Of a stretch of 64,000 nucleotides of DNA, positions 46,689-55,798 are shown piece by piece. This stretch comes from Sulfuritortus calidifontis (lineage in GTDB: Bacteria; Pseudomonadota; Gammaproteobacteria; Burkholderiales; Thiobacillaceae): NCBI RefSeq assembly GCF_003967275.1, contig NZ_AP018721.1, positions 2,604,001 to 2,668,000 on the forward strand, given 5' to 3'. The notes under the pieces are model-generated. The model searched no databases. It was given only the letters and a program-made list of their open reading frames with translations, and was not told the DNA's origin. Each line of letters begins with the position of its first letter. Positions within the stretch are counted from its first letter, which is position 1. Made by a program: the position numbers and the translations under genes.

Positions 46689-46815
46689 GCAATAGCCCTG
46701 CTTGCAGCAGGGCCACCCCCACGCCGCCTCCCGATTTCGTCTACTATCCAGGAAAGCGTCCCGCAGAGGACGCTATGGTGGGCCAAATGACAGCCGACAC
46801 CACGGAGGTAGTCGA

Positions 46816-47667
46816 ATGAGAATCCTGCGTGCCTGCCTGGGGCTGCTCGCCTGCTTTCTGTTCGGCGGCGCGGCATCCGCGCCCCTGGCCGCCGACATGG
46901 CGCTGGTCTTAGCCGTTCATCCCTATCTTCCCGCCAAGGAAATCGAGCAGCGCTTCGCCCCCTTGGCGGCCTATCTGGGCCAAGCTCTGGGCAAGCCCGT
47001 AGCCGTCCGGGTCGGCGGCAGCTACGACGAGCACATCGAGGCCATCGGCCGCAACCAGGTGGACATCGCCTTCCTGGGGCCGGCCTCCTATGTCCGCATG
47101 CTCGAGCGCTTCGGCAGCAAACCCCTGCTTGGGCGTTTTGAGGTCAACCATAGCCCCCACCTCTATGGCGTCATCGCCGTCCGCCGGGACAGCCCGATCC
47201 GTACGCTCGAACAACTGAAAAACCGGCGCTTCGCCTTCGGCGACCCGGAATCGACCATGAGCCATTTCGTGCCACGAGCCATGCTGAAGGAGGCCGGCGT
47301 GCCCTTGAGCGCCTTGGCCGAACACAAGTTTCTCGGCTCGCACAAGAACGTCGCCCTCGCCCTGCTGGCCGGCGATTTCGATGCCGGCGCCATGAAGCAA
47401 GAGGTATTCGAAGAGTATGCCGCGCAGGGTCTCAGGGCCTTGGCCACGACACCGCCGACGCCCGATCACCTGTTGGTGACCCGGGCCGACCTGCCCGCCG
47501 ACATGGTCCGGCAATTGCGCAATGCCATTCTGGCACTCAAGCAGCGGCCGGGCGGCGCGGCGATACTGGGCTCGCTGCACAAGGGCCTGGACGCCTTCAT
47601 CCCGGCGAGCGAAAAGGATTACGCCGGCCTGCGCCGCATGGTGCGCAACATCGACGCCGCGCGCTGA
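46816..47667 (+). CDS. PhnD-like periplasmic binding protein
   Basis: 283 residues with a signal peptide ('LGLLACFLFGGAASAPLAAD'). Type-2 periplasmic-binding fold of the PhnD/phosphate-phosphite-phosphonate group ('VGGSYDEHIEAIGRNQVDIA', 'FLGPASYVRMLERFGSKPLL', 'VNHSPHLYGVIAVRRDSP', 'RFAFGDPESTMSHFVPRAML'). No permease or ATPase follows. Instead a histidine kinase starts 8 bp downstream, so it probably presents a ligand (possibly an oxyanion or phosphonate-like compound) to that kinase. Confidence 0.85.
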   Translation: MRILRACLGLLACFLFGGAASAPLAADMALVLAVHPYLPAKEIEQRFAPLAAYLGQALGKPVAVRVGGSYDEHIEAIGRNQVDIAFLGPASYVRMLERFGSKPLLGRFEVNHSPHLYGVIAVRRDSPIRTLEQLKNRRFAFGDPESTMSHFVPRAMLKEAGVPLSALAEHKFLGSHKNVALALLAGDFDAGAMKQEVFEEYAAQGLRALATTPPTPDHLLVTRADLPADMVRQLRNAILALKQRPGGAAILGSLHKGLDAFIPASEKDYAGLRRMVRNIDAAR

Positions 47668-47675
47668 GACCCGCC

Positions 47676-49784
47676 ATGCTCTATTTCCGCCCCCACTACG
47701 TCTGGCCGATCCTGGCCGCTCTGCTGCTGCTCCTGCTCGGCGGCGCCGTCTATCTGGTGCAGAGCCAGTGGCAGAAAGGCGAGGCCATGGCCCGCAACGC
47801 CGGCGAGCGCGAACTGGGCCTGCTCGCCTCGCTGGTCAAGAGCGACCTGCTGCATGGCAACTACCAGGATATCGCCAATACCCTGGTGGAATGGGGCAAG
47901 AGCCGGCCCGACATCGTGGCCCTGCGCCTGCAGACGAGCAACGGCTTTCTGATCAGCACCTATCAACGCAGCCAGCCCAGCGAGGCGGCGCTGAGCCTGG
48001 CGACCGACATCCAATACTCCTATGCCGGCGAGGCGCGGCTCAGCCTGGTCAAGGACCTGACCCCCCTACGGGAGGAACGCCAGCAACTGATCCTGCAACT
48101 GGGCACCGCCTACCTCGTTCTGGCCGGGCTCTGGATCGCCCTCACCCGCAGCGTCCTGCTCTACCACCGGGAATCCGTCACCCTGCGGGCCCGGAGCGAG
48201 GCGCTCGACCAGTCCAACGCCGAGCTCAAGCAGGCCCTGGCCAGACAGCAGCTGGCCGAGAGCGAGCGCGACCGGCTGGTCTCGATCATGGAGGCGACAC
48301 CCGACCTGGTCAGCATGGCCGACCCCGAGGGCAACCTGCTCTACCTGAACCGCGCCGGCCGGACGCTGACCGGCGTCGGCAACCATGCCCTGAGCCATCT
48401 CAAGATTCCAGCCTTACATCCCGAATGGGCGGCCGAAGCGATCCTCTACCAGGGCCTGCCGGCCGCGCGCCGCGACGGCCACTGGGCAGGCGAGACGGCG
48501 CTGCTAGGCATCGACGGCAAGGAGATTCCGGTCTTTCAGCTCATCCTCAGCCACTGCGATGCTGCGGGCCAGGTGCAATACTTCTCCACGGTCATGCGCG
48601 ACATCCGCCAGCACAAGCAGGCGGAGGCCGCGCTGCGCCAAAGCGAGGCGCGCCTGGCCGAGGCCCAGCAGCTGGCCCGGATCGGCAGCTGGGAACTGGA
48701 CTTGAGCGCCAACCACCTGACCTGGTCCGACGAGATCTTCCGCATCTTCGAGATCGATCCCAAGCGCTTCGGCGCCTCCTACGAAGCCTTTGTCGACACC
48801 GTGCACCCGGACGACCGCGATTTCGTCAACCGGGCCTATACCGAATCGGTCCGCCAGCGCACGCCCTACGACATCGTCCATCGCCTGCTGATGGCCGATG
48901 GCCGGATCAAGTACGTACGCGAGGTCTGTCGCACCGACTATGACGCAGACGGCCAGCCGCTCCGCTCGCTGGGCACGGTACAGGACATCACCGAGATCAA
49001 ACAGGCCGAGGCCGAGCTGGCGCGCTACCGCAGCCACCTGGAACAGATGGTCGAAGCGCGCACGGCCGAGCTGAAGCGGCTGAACCAGGAGCTGGAGGCA
49101 TTCGCCTATTCCGTCTCCCACGATCTGCGCGGTCCGCTGCGCGGCATCGACGGCTTCGCCCTGGCCCTGCTGGAAGAATATGGCGACCGGCTCGACGCGA
49201 CCGGCCGCGGCTATCTCGAACGCGTGCGCAGCGGCAGCCAGCGCATGGGCGAATTGATCGACGACCTGCTCAAGCTCTCGCGCCTGAGCCGCGCGCCGCT
49301 GCAGTCCCAGCCGGTCGACCTGAGCGCCCTCGCCCGCGACATCCTGCAGCATCTGCGCGCGGACGAACCCGCGCGCTCGATGCAGGCCGAGGTGATGCCG
49401 GGCCTGACCGCCCAGGGCGATCCCGGCCTGCTGCGCGCCGCACTGGAAAACCTGTTGGGCAACGCCTGGAAATACTCCTCGAAGACCCCGGCGGCGCGCA
49501 TCGAATTCGGCCGCGTCGAGCAGGATGGCCAGCCGGTCTACTTCGTGCGCGACAACGGTATCGGCTTCGACATGCAATACGCCAAAAAGCTGTTCACAGC
49601 CTTCCAGCGCCTGCATCATCGCGATGACTTCGAGGGCACCGGCATCGGCCTGGCCACGGTGCAGCGCATCATCCACCGCCACGGCGGTCGGATCTGGGCC
49701 GAAGCGGCGCCGAACCAGGGCGCCACCTTCTATTTCACGCTGGGCCAGCCGGGGACGGCAAACGCGGAGGCGTCCGAATCATGA
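47676..49784 (+). CDS. PAS-domain sensor histidine kinase
   Basis: 702 residues. N-terminal membrane helix ('YVWPILAALLLLLLGGAVYL'), a periplasmic segment of about 115 residues and a second helix ('LILQLGTAYLVLAGLWIAL'). Then two PAS domains (about 205-315 and 325-440), HisKA with phospho-His 482 in 'AYSVSHDLRGPLRGID', and HATPase ('LENLLGNAWKYSS', 'VRDNGIGFDM', 'GTGIGLATV'). No receiver domain. Its stop overlaps the next binding-protein gene. The HisKA-HATPase part is a close paralogue of the kinase at 50770-52659. Confidence 0.93.
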   Translation: MLYFRPHYVWPILAALLLLLLGGAVYLVQSQWQKGEAMARNAGERELGLLASLVKSDLLHGNYQDIANTLVEWGKSRPDIVALRLQTSNGFLISTYQRSQPSEAALSLATDIQYSYAGEARLSLVKDLTPLREERQQLILQLGTAYLVLAGLWIALTRSVLLYHRESVTLRARSEALDQSNAELKQALARQQLAESERDRLVSIMEATPDLVSMADPEGNLLYLNRAGRTLTGVGNHALSHLKIPALHPEWAAEAILYQGLPAARRDGHWAGETALLGIDGKEIPVFQLILSHCDAAGQVQYFSTVMRDIRQHKQAEAALRQSEARLAEAQQLARIGSWELDLSANHLTWSDEIFRIFEIDPKRFGASYEAFVDTVHPDDRDFVNRAYTESVRQRTPYDIVHRLLMADGRIKYVREVCRTDYDADGQPLRSLGTVQDITEIKQAEAELARYRSHLEQMVEARTAELKRLNQELEAFAYSVSHDLRGPLRGIDGFALALLEEYGDRLDATGRGYLERVRSGSQRMGELIDDLLKLSRLSRAPLQSQPVDLSALARDILQHLRADEPARSMQAEVMPGLTAQGDPGLLRAALENLLGNAWKYSSKTPAARIEFGRVEQDGQPVYFVRDNGIGFDMQYAKKLFTAFQRLHHRDDFEGTGIGLATVQRIIHRHGGRIWAEAAPNQGATFYFTLGQPGTANAEASES

Positions 49785-50773
49785 GTGCCAAGCATCCGCC
49801 GCCGCGGCGCCGTTTCCTCGCGCACCTGGGCGCGGCCGGCCTGCTGGCCACCGGGCCGTTCGGCCTGGCCGGCTGTCAGCGGCCCGAGCCCCTGGTGCGC
49901 GTGGCCGGTATCGTCTGGATCGGCTACGCGCCGCTGTTTCTCGCGCGCGAACAGAGCGTCTACGATGCCACGGCCCTGCGCCTGGTCGAATACCCCTCCA
50001 ACAGCGCCAGCCTGATGGCGCTGGCCACGGGCCAGGTCGAGGCCGCCGCCCTGACCCTGGACGAATGCCTGCTGGCCCGCGCCGGCGGCCTGGATGTGCG
50101 GGTGATCCTGGTGTTCGACGATTCGCGTGGCGCCGACGTGGTCATGGTGCGACCCGGCATCACCCGCTTGGCCGGGCTCAAGGGCAAGCGCATCGGCGTC
50201 GAGGAGACCGCCGCCGGCGCCCTGATGCTGGCCAAGCTGCTGGAGGCCACCGGCCTGGCGCCGGCCGAGCTGGTCAAGGTGCCGCTCACCGCCGACCGGC
50301 AAACGGCGGCCTACCGGGCAGGACAGGTCGACGCCGTGGTCAGCTTCGAGCCTTACGCCACGCAGCTGCAGGCCCTGGGCGCCGAGCGCCTGTTCGACAG
50401 CCGCCAGCTGCCCGGCCTGATCGTCGATGTCCTGGTCGCCCGGGCCGACGCCCTGGCGGCCGCGCCTCGGACCTTCCGCCAACTGGTGGCGGGTTATTTC
50501 CAGGCCCTGGACCTGTTGCAGCGCCAGCCCGAGGCCGCCGCGCAGCGCATGGCCCCGCATCTGGGGCTGACACCGGCCGAGGTGCTGCGTGCCCTGCAGG
50601 GCATCCACCTGATCGACCGGGCGGAGAACCGGGCCTGGCTGGCAGGTCCGAACCCGCGCCTGCTCCCGGCCGCGCAGACCGTCAGCCGCGCCATGCGCTC
50701 GGCCCGCCTGCTTTCGGCCATGCCGGATTTGGCACAGCTGGCCGACGGCCGTTTCCTGCCGGGGGCCCCATGA
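49781..50773 (+). CDS. NrtA/SsuA-like periplasmic binding lipoprotein
   Basis: 330 residues. Twin-Arg-like 'PPRRRFLAHLGAAGLLA' leading into a lipobox 'FGLAGC', so probably an exported lipoprotein. Fold of the NMT1/THI5/SsuA/NrtA group ('IVWIGYAPLFLAREQSVYD', 'NSASLMALATGQVEAAALT', 'GLKGKRIGVEETAAGALMLA', 'AGQVDAVVSFEPYATQLQAL'). Ligand unknown. It overlaps both flanking kinase genes (ATGA each side), with no transporter genes near. Sensory accessory role inferred. Confidence 0.85.
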   Translation: MSAKHPPPRRRFLAHLGAAGLLATGPFGLAGCQRPEPLVRVAGIVWIGYAPLFLAREQSVYDATALRLVEYPSNSASLMALATGQVEAAALTLDECLLARAGGLDVRVILVFDDSRGADVVMVRPGITRLAGLKGKRIGVEETAAGALMLAKLLEATGLAPAELVKVPLTADRQTAAYRAGQVDAVVSFEPYATQLQALGAERLFDSRQLPGLIVDVLVARADALAAAPRTFRQLVAGYFQALDLLQRQPEAAAQRMAPHLGLTPAEVLRALQGIHLIDRAENRAWLAGPNPRLLPAAQTVSRAMRSARLLSAMPDLAQLADGRFLPGAP

Positions 50774-52659
50774 GCCGCCTGTCGCTGCGCCTGGCCCTGC
50801 CCTTGTTGCTGGCCGGTCTGCTGCTGATCATCGGCGGCCTGGGTCTGCTCAATGCGCTGCACACCCGGCAGGCCCTGCTCAGCACCGAGGCCAAGCGCCA
50901 TCTGCTGGGCGAGGCGGCCCACCTGGCCCGGGTGGCGGAACAGGGCTGGCTCGGCGCCCCGCACATGGTGTTGGCCACCCTGGCCCAACTGGCCAGCCAT
51001 CCGTATGCCGAGACCGTGCTGATCCTTTCGGCCGGCGGCGAGATCCTGGCTGCCCAGCGCCATGACTGGCGCGGCCGCCAGGCGGCCGGGCTGCTCGGGG
51101 AATTCGATCCGGCCCGGGCGCGCCGCGTGGCGGCGGGCCGCCTGCCCGACTACCGCGTCAGCCCGGACGGCCTGCGCATGGACGTGCTGCTGCCGTTCGA
51201 CCTGCCGGCCGGGCCGGATGAGGTGCGCAGCTCGCAGCGCGGCCTGGTCTATGTGGTCTACGATCTTAGCCGCGGTCGGGCGGAGGTGCGCCGGGCGATT
51301 TTGCTCAGCCGGCTGCCGGAGATGGCGGCGCTGCTGCTGCTGGTGCTGCTCACGGGCTGGTTTCTGAACCGCTATGTGATCCGCCCCCTGGTCCAGCTCG
51401 AGCAGGCCGCCCGCGCCCTGCGCCAAGGTCGCTGGGACATGCCCCTGCCCGAGGACGGCTTCGCCGAAATCGCCGAGCTGGGCAGCGCCTTCGAGGCGAT
51501 GCGGCGCCGGCTGGCCGATACCATCAACCATCTGGTGCGCCAGTCCCGACGCACCCAGGCCATCCTGGACAACGCCGCCGACGGCATCATCAGCATCGAC
51601 GAGGAGGGCCGCATCCTGTCCTTCAACCGGGCGGCCGAGCGCATGTTCGGCTATGAGGCGGCGGAGGTGATCGGCCAGAACCTCGCCCTGCTCATGCCCG
51701 AGCCCTATCGCAGCGAACACGCCGACTATCTTGCGCGCTACCGGCAGACCGGCATTCCCCATATCATCGGCTCCAGCCGCGAACTCGAGGGCCTGCGCAA
51801 GGATGGCCGCCGCTTCCCCATCGACCTGGCGGTGGCCGAGGTGCCCGACCGCGATCGGGTGATCTTCCTCGGTCGCGTCAGCGACATCAGCGCACGCAAG
51901 CAGGCCGAAGCCGCGCTCCAGCATTATCGGGACCACCTGGAAACCCTGGTGGCCGAGCGCACTGCGGAACTGCTCACCCTGAACCAGGAACTGGAATCTT
52001 TTTCCTATTCGGTCTCGCACGATCTGCGCGCACCCTTGCGGGCGGTCGACGGTTTCGCCAATGCCCTGCGCGAGGACTACGCCGACCGACTGGATGCCGA
52101 GGGGCGCGACCTGCTCGACCGCATCCACAAGGGTGCTCAGCGCATGAACGCCCTGATCGATGACCTGCTCAGGCTCTCGCGCCTCACCCGCGCCAAACTG
52201 GAGCCGGCCCCGGTCGATCTTTCGGCCCTGGCCGGGGAGATCGTCGACCAGCTGCGCGAAGCCACGCCCGGGCGCACGGTCGAGGTCCAGATCCAGGCCG
52301 GCCTGACCGCCCAGGGCGATCCCGGCCTGCTGCGCGCCGCACTGGAAAACCTGCTGGGCAACGCCTGGAAATTCAGCGCCAAGGCCCAGGCGCCGCGTAT
52401 CGAATTCGGCGCCCGCAGGCAGGATGGCGAAACCGTCTACTTCGTCCGCGACAACGGCGTCGGCTTCGACATGGCCCACGCCGGCAAGCTGTTCGGCGCC
52501 TTCCAGCGCCTGCATCATCGGGATGAATTCGAGGGCACCGGCATCGGCCTGGCCACGGTGCGCCGCATCGTCCAGCGCCACGGCGGGCGCATCTGGGCCG
52601 AGAGCGCACCGGGACAGGGTGCCACATTCTATTTCACCATCGGCCTGGCGCGGAACTGA
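50770..52659 (+). CDS. HAMP-PAS sensor histidine kinase
   Basis: 629 residues. Two membrane helices ('LALPLLLAGLLLIIGGLGLL', 'LPEMAALLLLVLLTGWFLN') bracket a periplasmic sensor of about 150 residues. They are followed by HAMP ('VIRPLVQLEQAARALRQGRW'), PAS ('ILDNAADGIISIDEEGRILS'), HisKA with phospho-His 417 ('SYSVSHDLRAPLRAVDG') and HATPase ('VRDNGVGFDMAHAGKLFGAF', 'GTGIGLATVRRI'). ATG 50770 overlaps the upstream stop. The last ~220 residues closely match the kinase at 47676-49784, including about 70 nearly identical bases around 49400/52300, suggesting duplication or gene conversion. Confidence 0.93.
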   Translation: MSRLSLRLALPLLLAGLLLIIGGLGLLNALHTRQALLSTEAKRHLLGEAAHLARVAEQGWLGAPHMVLATLAQLASHPYAETVLILSAGGEILAAQRHDWRGRQAAGLLGEFDPARARRVAAGRLPDYRVSPDGLRMDVLLPFDLPAGPDEVRSSQRGLVYVVYDLSRGRAEVRRAILLSRLPEMAALLLLVLLTGWFLNRYVIRPLVQLEQAARALRQGRWDMPLPEDGFAEIAELGSAFEAMRRRLADTINHLVRQSRRTQAILDNAADGIISIDEEGRILSFNRAAERMFGYEAAEVIGQNLALLMPEPYRSEHADYLARYRQTGIPHIIGSSRELEGLRKDGRRFPIDLAVAEVPDRDRVIFLGRVSDISARKQAEAALQHYRDHLETLVAERTAELLTLNQELESFSYSVSHDLRAPLRAVDGFANALREDYADRLDAEGRDLLDRIHKGAQRMNALIDDLLRLSRLTRAKLEPAPVDLSALAGEIVDQLREATPGRTVEVQIQAGLTAQGDPGLLRAALENLLGNAWKFSAKAQAPRIEFGARRQDGETVYFVRDNGVGFDMAHAGKLFGAFQRLHHRDEFEGTGIGLATVRRIVQRHGGRIWAESAPGQGATFYFTIGLARN

Positions 52660-52783
52660 CGATCCGGCCGGGTGGGCAGCATTTTCGGCCGCAGGCGGGC
52701 GCGATTTACTTTATGATTAAAATCAATGATCCCGAGTGATCGGGGCGGGCGGCAATGGCCGCCACAATAAGCAAGGAGGCGGA

Positions 52784-53239
52784 TTGATCCCAGCGCACAA
52801 AAGCATTCTCCTGGTTGAGGACAACCCGGACGACGAGGCCCTGACCCTGCGCGCCCTGAAGAAGAACCGCATCATGAACGAGGTGGTGGTGGCGCGCGAT
52901 GGGTTGGAGGCGCTGGACTACCTGTTCGGCACCGGCAGCCACGCCGGCCGCGATATCCGCGAACAGCCGCCGGTGGTCCTGCTCGATCTGAAGCTGCCGA
53001 AGATCGACGGCCTGGAAGTGCTCCGCCGCCTGCGCGCCGACCCGCGCACCCGAGCCCAACCGGTGGTGATCCTGACCACCTCGAACGAGCACAGCGATCT
53101 GCGCGCCAGCTATACCCTGCACGCCAACAGCTATATCCGCAAGCCGGTCGATTTCAACGAATTCACCGAAACCCTGCGCTCCGTGGCCCATTACTGGCTG
53201 CAACTGAACGAGCCGCCACCGACTTTGCAGACGAACTGA
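52784..53239 (+). CDS. single-domain response regulator (Rcp1-like)
   Basis: 151 residues, REC domain only. Acidic pocket 'ILLVEDNPDDE', phospho-Asp in 'VVLLDLKLPKIDGLEVL', Thr in 'VILTTSNEHSD' and Lys in 'YIRKPVDFNEF'. The Rcp1 type typically serves PAS/phytochrome-like kinases. The TTG at 52784 is preferred because AAGGAGG ends 5 bases before it; the upstream ATG 52736 adds 16 residues with no REC similarity. It ends 2 bp before the REC-GGDEF-EAL gene, so the two are coupled. Confidence 0.9.
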   Translation: MIPAHKSILLVEDNPDDEALTLRALKKNRIMNEVVVARDGLEALDYLFGTGSHAGRDIREQPPVVLLDLKLPKIDGLEVLRRLRADPRTRAQPVVILTTSNEHSDLRASYTLHANSYIRKPVDFNEFTETLRSVAHYWLQLNEPPPTLQTN

Positions 53240-53241
53240 CC

Positions 53242-54936
53242 ATGGACAAGACCTTGCATGTCCTTCTGGTGGAGGACTCGGAAGACGACGCCCTGCTCCT
53301 GCAGCGCCAGCTCAAGCGCAGCGGCTACAACCCGACCATCCACCGCGTCGACACTACCGAGCAGCTCGACATGGCTTTGCAGTCGCCGAGCTGGGACGTC
53401 ATCATCACCGACCACAACCTGCAAGGTTTCGGCTCCGACACCGTGCTGCAGCGGGTGCGCGAGGCGCAGCTGGACATCCCGGTCATCATCGTCTCCGGCA
53501 CCATCGGCGAGGATGCCGCGGTCAGCGCCATGAAGGCCGGGGCCAGCGATTACATCATGAAGGACAATCTGGCGCGGCTGGCCCCGGCGATCGAACGGGA
53601 GCTGCGCGAGGCCGAGGTCCGCCACCAGCACCGCAAGGCCGAGGAGACCATCCACCATCTGGCCTTCCATGATTCCCTCACCGGCCTGATCAACCGCCAC
53701 CGCTTCGAGCAGCGCCTGACCATGGCCCTGCGCACCGCCAAGGATTGGAACACCGAGCACGCTCTGCTCTATCTCGATCTCGACCAGTTCAAGGTGGTGA
53801 ATGACACCTGCGGTCACGTCGCCGGCGACGAGCTGTTAAAACAGCTGGCCCTGGTTCTGCAGGAACACGTACGCGAGAGCGATACCCTGGCCCGCCTGGG
53901 CGGCGACGAATTCGGCCTGCTGCTGGAAAACTGCCCGATCGACCAGGCGGTGCAGGTGGCGGAAAAACTGCTGCAGGCGATCAATGAGTTCCGCTTCAGC
54001 TGGGGCGGCAAGACCTTCAGCGTGGGCGGCAGCATCGGCCTGGCGCCGATCACCGCGCACGACGTCAGCGTCGACGACCTGATGCGCAACGCCGACATCG
54101 CCTGCTACACGGCGAAGGACCACGGCCGCAACCGGCTGCACGTCTACCGGGCGGAGGATGCCGAACTGCAGCGCCGGCGCGGCGAGATGCACTGGGTATC
54201 GCGCATCCAGTGGGCGCTGGAAAACGACCGCTTCGCCCTCTACCGACAGAGCATCGTCCCGTTGCAAAAAGGCCGCAATCAAAACACTTGCTGTGAGCTC
54301 CTGATCCGCATGCGGGACGAGCAGGACCAGCTGATCAGCCCCGGCGTCTTTCTGCCCGCGGCCGAGCGCTACAACCTGTCGCCGGCGGTGGACCGCTGGG
54401 TGGTGCGCCACCTGCTGGAGTTTCTGACCCGGAATCGCGAGCTGATGAAACGTCGGCATGGCTTTTTCATCAACCTGTCCGGCGTCACCCTGAACGACGA
54501 CGACTTCTACGATTTTCTGCGCCAGCGGCTACGGGCGACCGGCGTGCCGCCGGAGATGCTCTGCTTCGAGGTGACCGAGACGGCGGCCATCGGCAACCTG
54601 AGCCGCGCCATCAGCTTCATGCAGGGGGTGCGCGAAGAGGGCTGCCGCTTCGCCCTCGACGATTTCGGCGCCGGCCTGAGCTCATTCTCCTATCTCAAGG
54701 CCATCCCGGCCGACTACCTGAAGATCGACGGTGCCTTCGTCCGCGACATCGTCGACGACCCGCTCGACCATGCCATCGTCGAATCGATCAACCGGGTCGG
54801 CCATGTGGTGGGTCTGGAGACCATCGCCGAGTTCGTCGAGAACGAGGCCATCCGCGACCGACTGAGCGAGATCGGCGTCGACTACGCCCAGGGCTATGGC
54901 CTGCACCGGCCCGAACCCATGGGCAACTGCGCCTAG
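53242..54936 (+). CDS. REC-GGDEF-EAL c-di-GMP signalling protein
   Basis: 564 residues. REC (1-120; 'LLVEDSEDDA', phospho-Asp in 'VIITDHNLQG', Lys in 'DYIMKDNL'). GGDEF with intact active site 'ARLGGDEFGLLL' and an I-site RESD five residues before it. EAL domain with signature ELL in place of EAL ('CCELLIRMRD'), but intact 'LDDFGAGLSSFSYLK', 'KIDGAFVRDI' and 'GLETIAEFVEN'. Likely able to make and break c-di-GMP under phosphorylation control. The stop codon lies in the terminal repeat of the MITE-like element. Confidence 0.95.
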   Translation: MDKTLHVLLVEDSEDDALLLQRQLKRSGYNPTIHRVDTTEQLDMALQSPSWDVIITDHNLQGFGSDTVLQRVREAQLDIPVIIVSGTIGEDAAVSAMKAGASDYIMKDNLARLAPAIERELREAEVRHQHRKAEETIHHLAFHDSLTGLINRHRFEQRLTMALRTAKDWNTEHALLYLDLDQFKVVNDTCGHVAGDELLKQLALVLQEHVRESDTLARLGGDEFGLLLENCPIDQAVQVAEKLLQAINEFRFSWGGKTFSVGGSIGLAPITAHDVSVDDLMRNADIACYTAKDHGRNRLHVYRAEDAELQRRRGEMHWVSRIQWALENDRFALYRQSIVPLQKGRNQNTCCELLIRMRDEQDQLISPGVFLPAAERYNLSPAVDRWVVRHLLEFLTRNRELMKRRHGFFINLSGVTLNDDDFYDFLRQRLRATGVPPEMLCFEVTETAAIGNLSRAISFMQGVREEGCRFALDDFGAGLSSFSYLKAIPADYLKIDGAFVRDIVDDPLDHAIVESINRVGHVVGLETIAEFVENEAIRDRLSEIGVDYAQGYGLHRPEPMGNCA

Positions 54937-55125
54937 GAGCCTGTCGGACTTAATCCCCCATGCGCGTTGTCCCGACAAAGCGATGGATGCAAGGCGCGAA
55001 GCGTGGCGAATGGTCGTTCCCTTCGCAAGCTTCGCAACGCCGCAGACGCGCTTTGTCGGGGCAACCCGAAGGGCCGGCCCGCAGCGGGCCGGCGCGCAAG
55101 GGGTGTTAAGTCCGACAGGCTCCTA
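54934..55125. mobile_element. MITE-like element (192 bp), 20-bp perfect terminal repeats
   Basis: TAGGAGCCTGTCGGACTTAA (54934-54953) is repeated inverted and perfect at 55106-55125. Inside, CCCGACAAAGCG and CGCTTTGTCGGG form a second inverted pair, so the whole element is nearly palindromic. It shares GATGCAAGGCGC-like and GCAACGCCGCAGA core blocks with the 143-bp element at 31338. The left repeat supplies the TAG stop of the GGDEF-EAL gene, and the right end abuts pyrE. No coding capacity. Confidence 0.72.
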
Positions 55126-55133
55126 GCCCGGCC

Positions 55134-55775
55134 TTACTTCACCCCGTACTGCGCCCGATAGCCGCGGATCGCGGCCAGGGTCGACTGCCACTCCGGCCTG
55201 CCCTCCAGATAGGCGGTCAGGTCGTCGAGGTTGACGATGCTGATCACCGGCAGGCCATGCTGCCGCTCGACCTCCTGCACCGCCGACAGCTCGCCCTGGC
55301 CGCGCTCCATGCGGTCGAGCGCGATGGCGACGCCGCAGGGCATGGCGCCCGCCGCCTGGATCAGCTGCACCGATTCGCGCACCGAGGTGCCGGCCGAGAT
55401 CACGTCATCGACGATCAGCATGCGGCCCGCCAGCGGCGCGCCGACGATGTGGCCACCCTCGCCGTGGTCCTTGGCCTCTTTCCGGTTGAACGAGAACGGC
55501 ACGTTGCGGCCCAGCCCGACCAGGGCCACGGCGATGGTGGCGACCAGCGGGATGCCCTTGTAGGCCGGGCCGAACAGGCCGTCGAAGGCGACGCCGGAAT
55601 CGAGGATGGCTTTCGCGTAGAATTCGCCCAGACGCTTCAGGGCCGCGCCGTCGTTGAACAGGCCGGCGTTGAAGAAATAGGGGCTCATCCGGCCGGCCTT
55701 GGTCTTGAACTCGCCGAACAGCAACACCTTTTGCTCGATGGCGAACTCGATGAAATCCTTTTTGTAGTCCTGCAT
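55134..55775 (-). CDS. pyrE: orotate phosphoribosyltransferase
   Basis: Joins orotate to PRPP in pyrimidine synthesis. 213 residues. '[20 protein letters not shown]', '[17 protein letters not shown]', and the PRPP motif '[18 protein letters not shown]'. ATG 55775 ('[13 protein letters not shown]') is the family start. Divergent from the exonuclease III gene with 23 bp between, so promoters must overlap or lie inside the genes. Confidence 0.96.
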   Translation of the reverse strand: MQDYKKDFIEFAIEQKVLLFGEFKTKAGRMSPYFFNAGLFNDGAALKRLGEFYAKAILDSGVAFDGLFGPAYKGIPLVATIAVALVGLGRNVPFSFNRKEAKDHGEGGHIVGAPLAGRMLIVDDVISAGTSVRESVQLIQAAGAMPCGVAIALDRMERGQGELSAVQEVERQHGLPVISIVNLDDLTAYLEGRPEWQSTLAAIRGYRAQYGVK

Positions 55776-55798
55776 TTCGGGCACTCGAAGCAATAACG

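Noticed and set aside
49525-52659. 1044-codon frame before the second kinase
   Set aside because: Its N-terminal part overlaps the binding-protein gene in another frame; the kinase starts at 50770.
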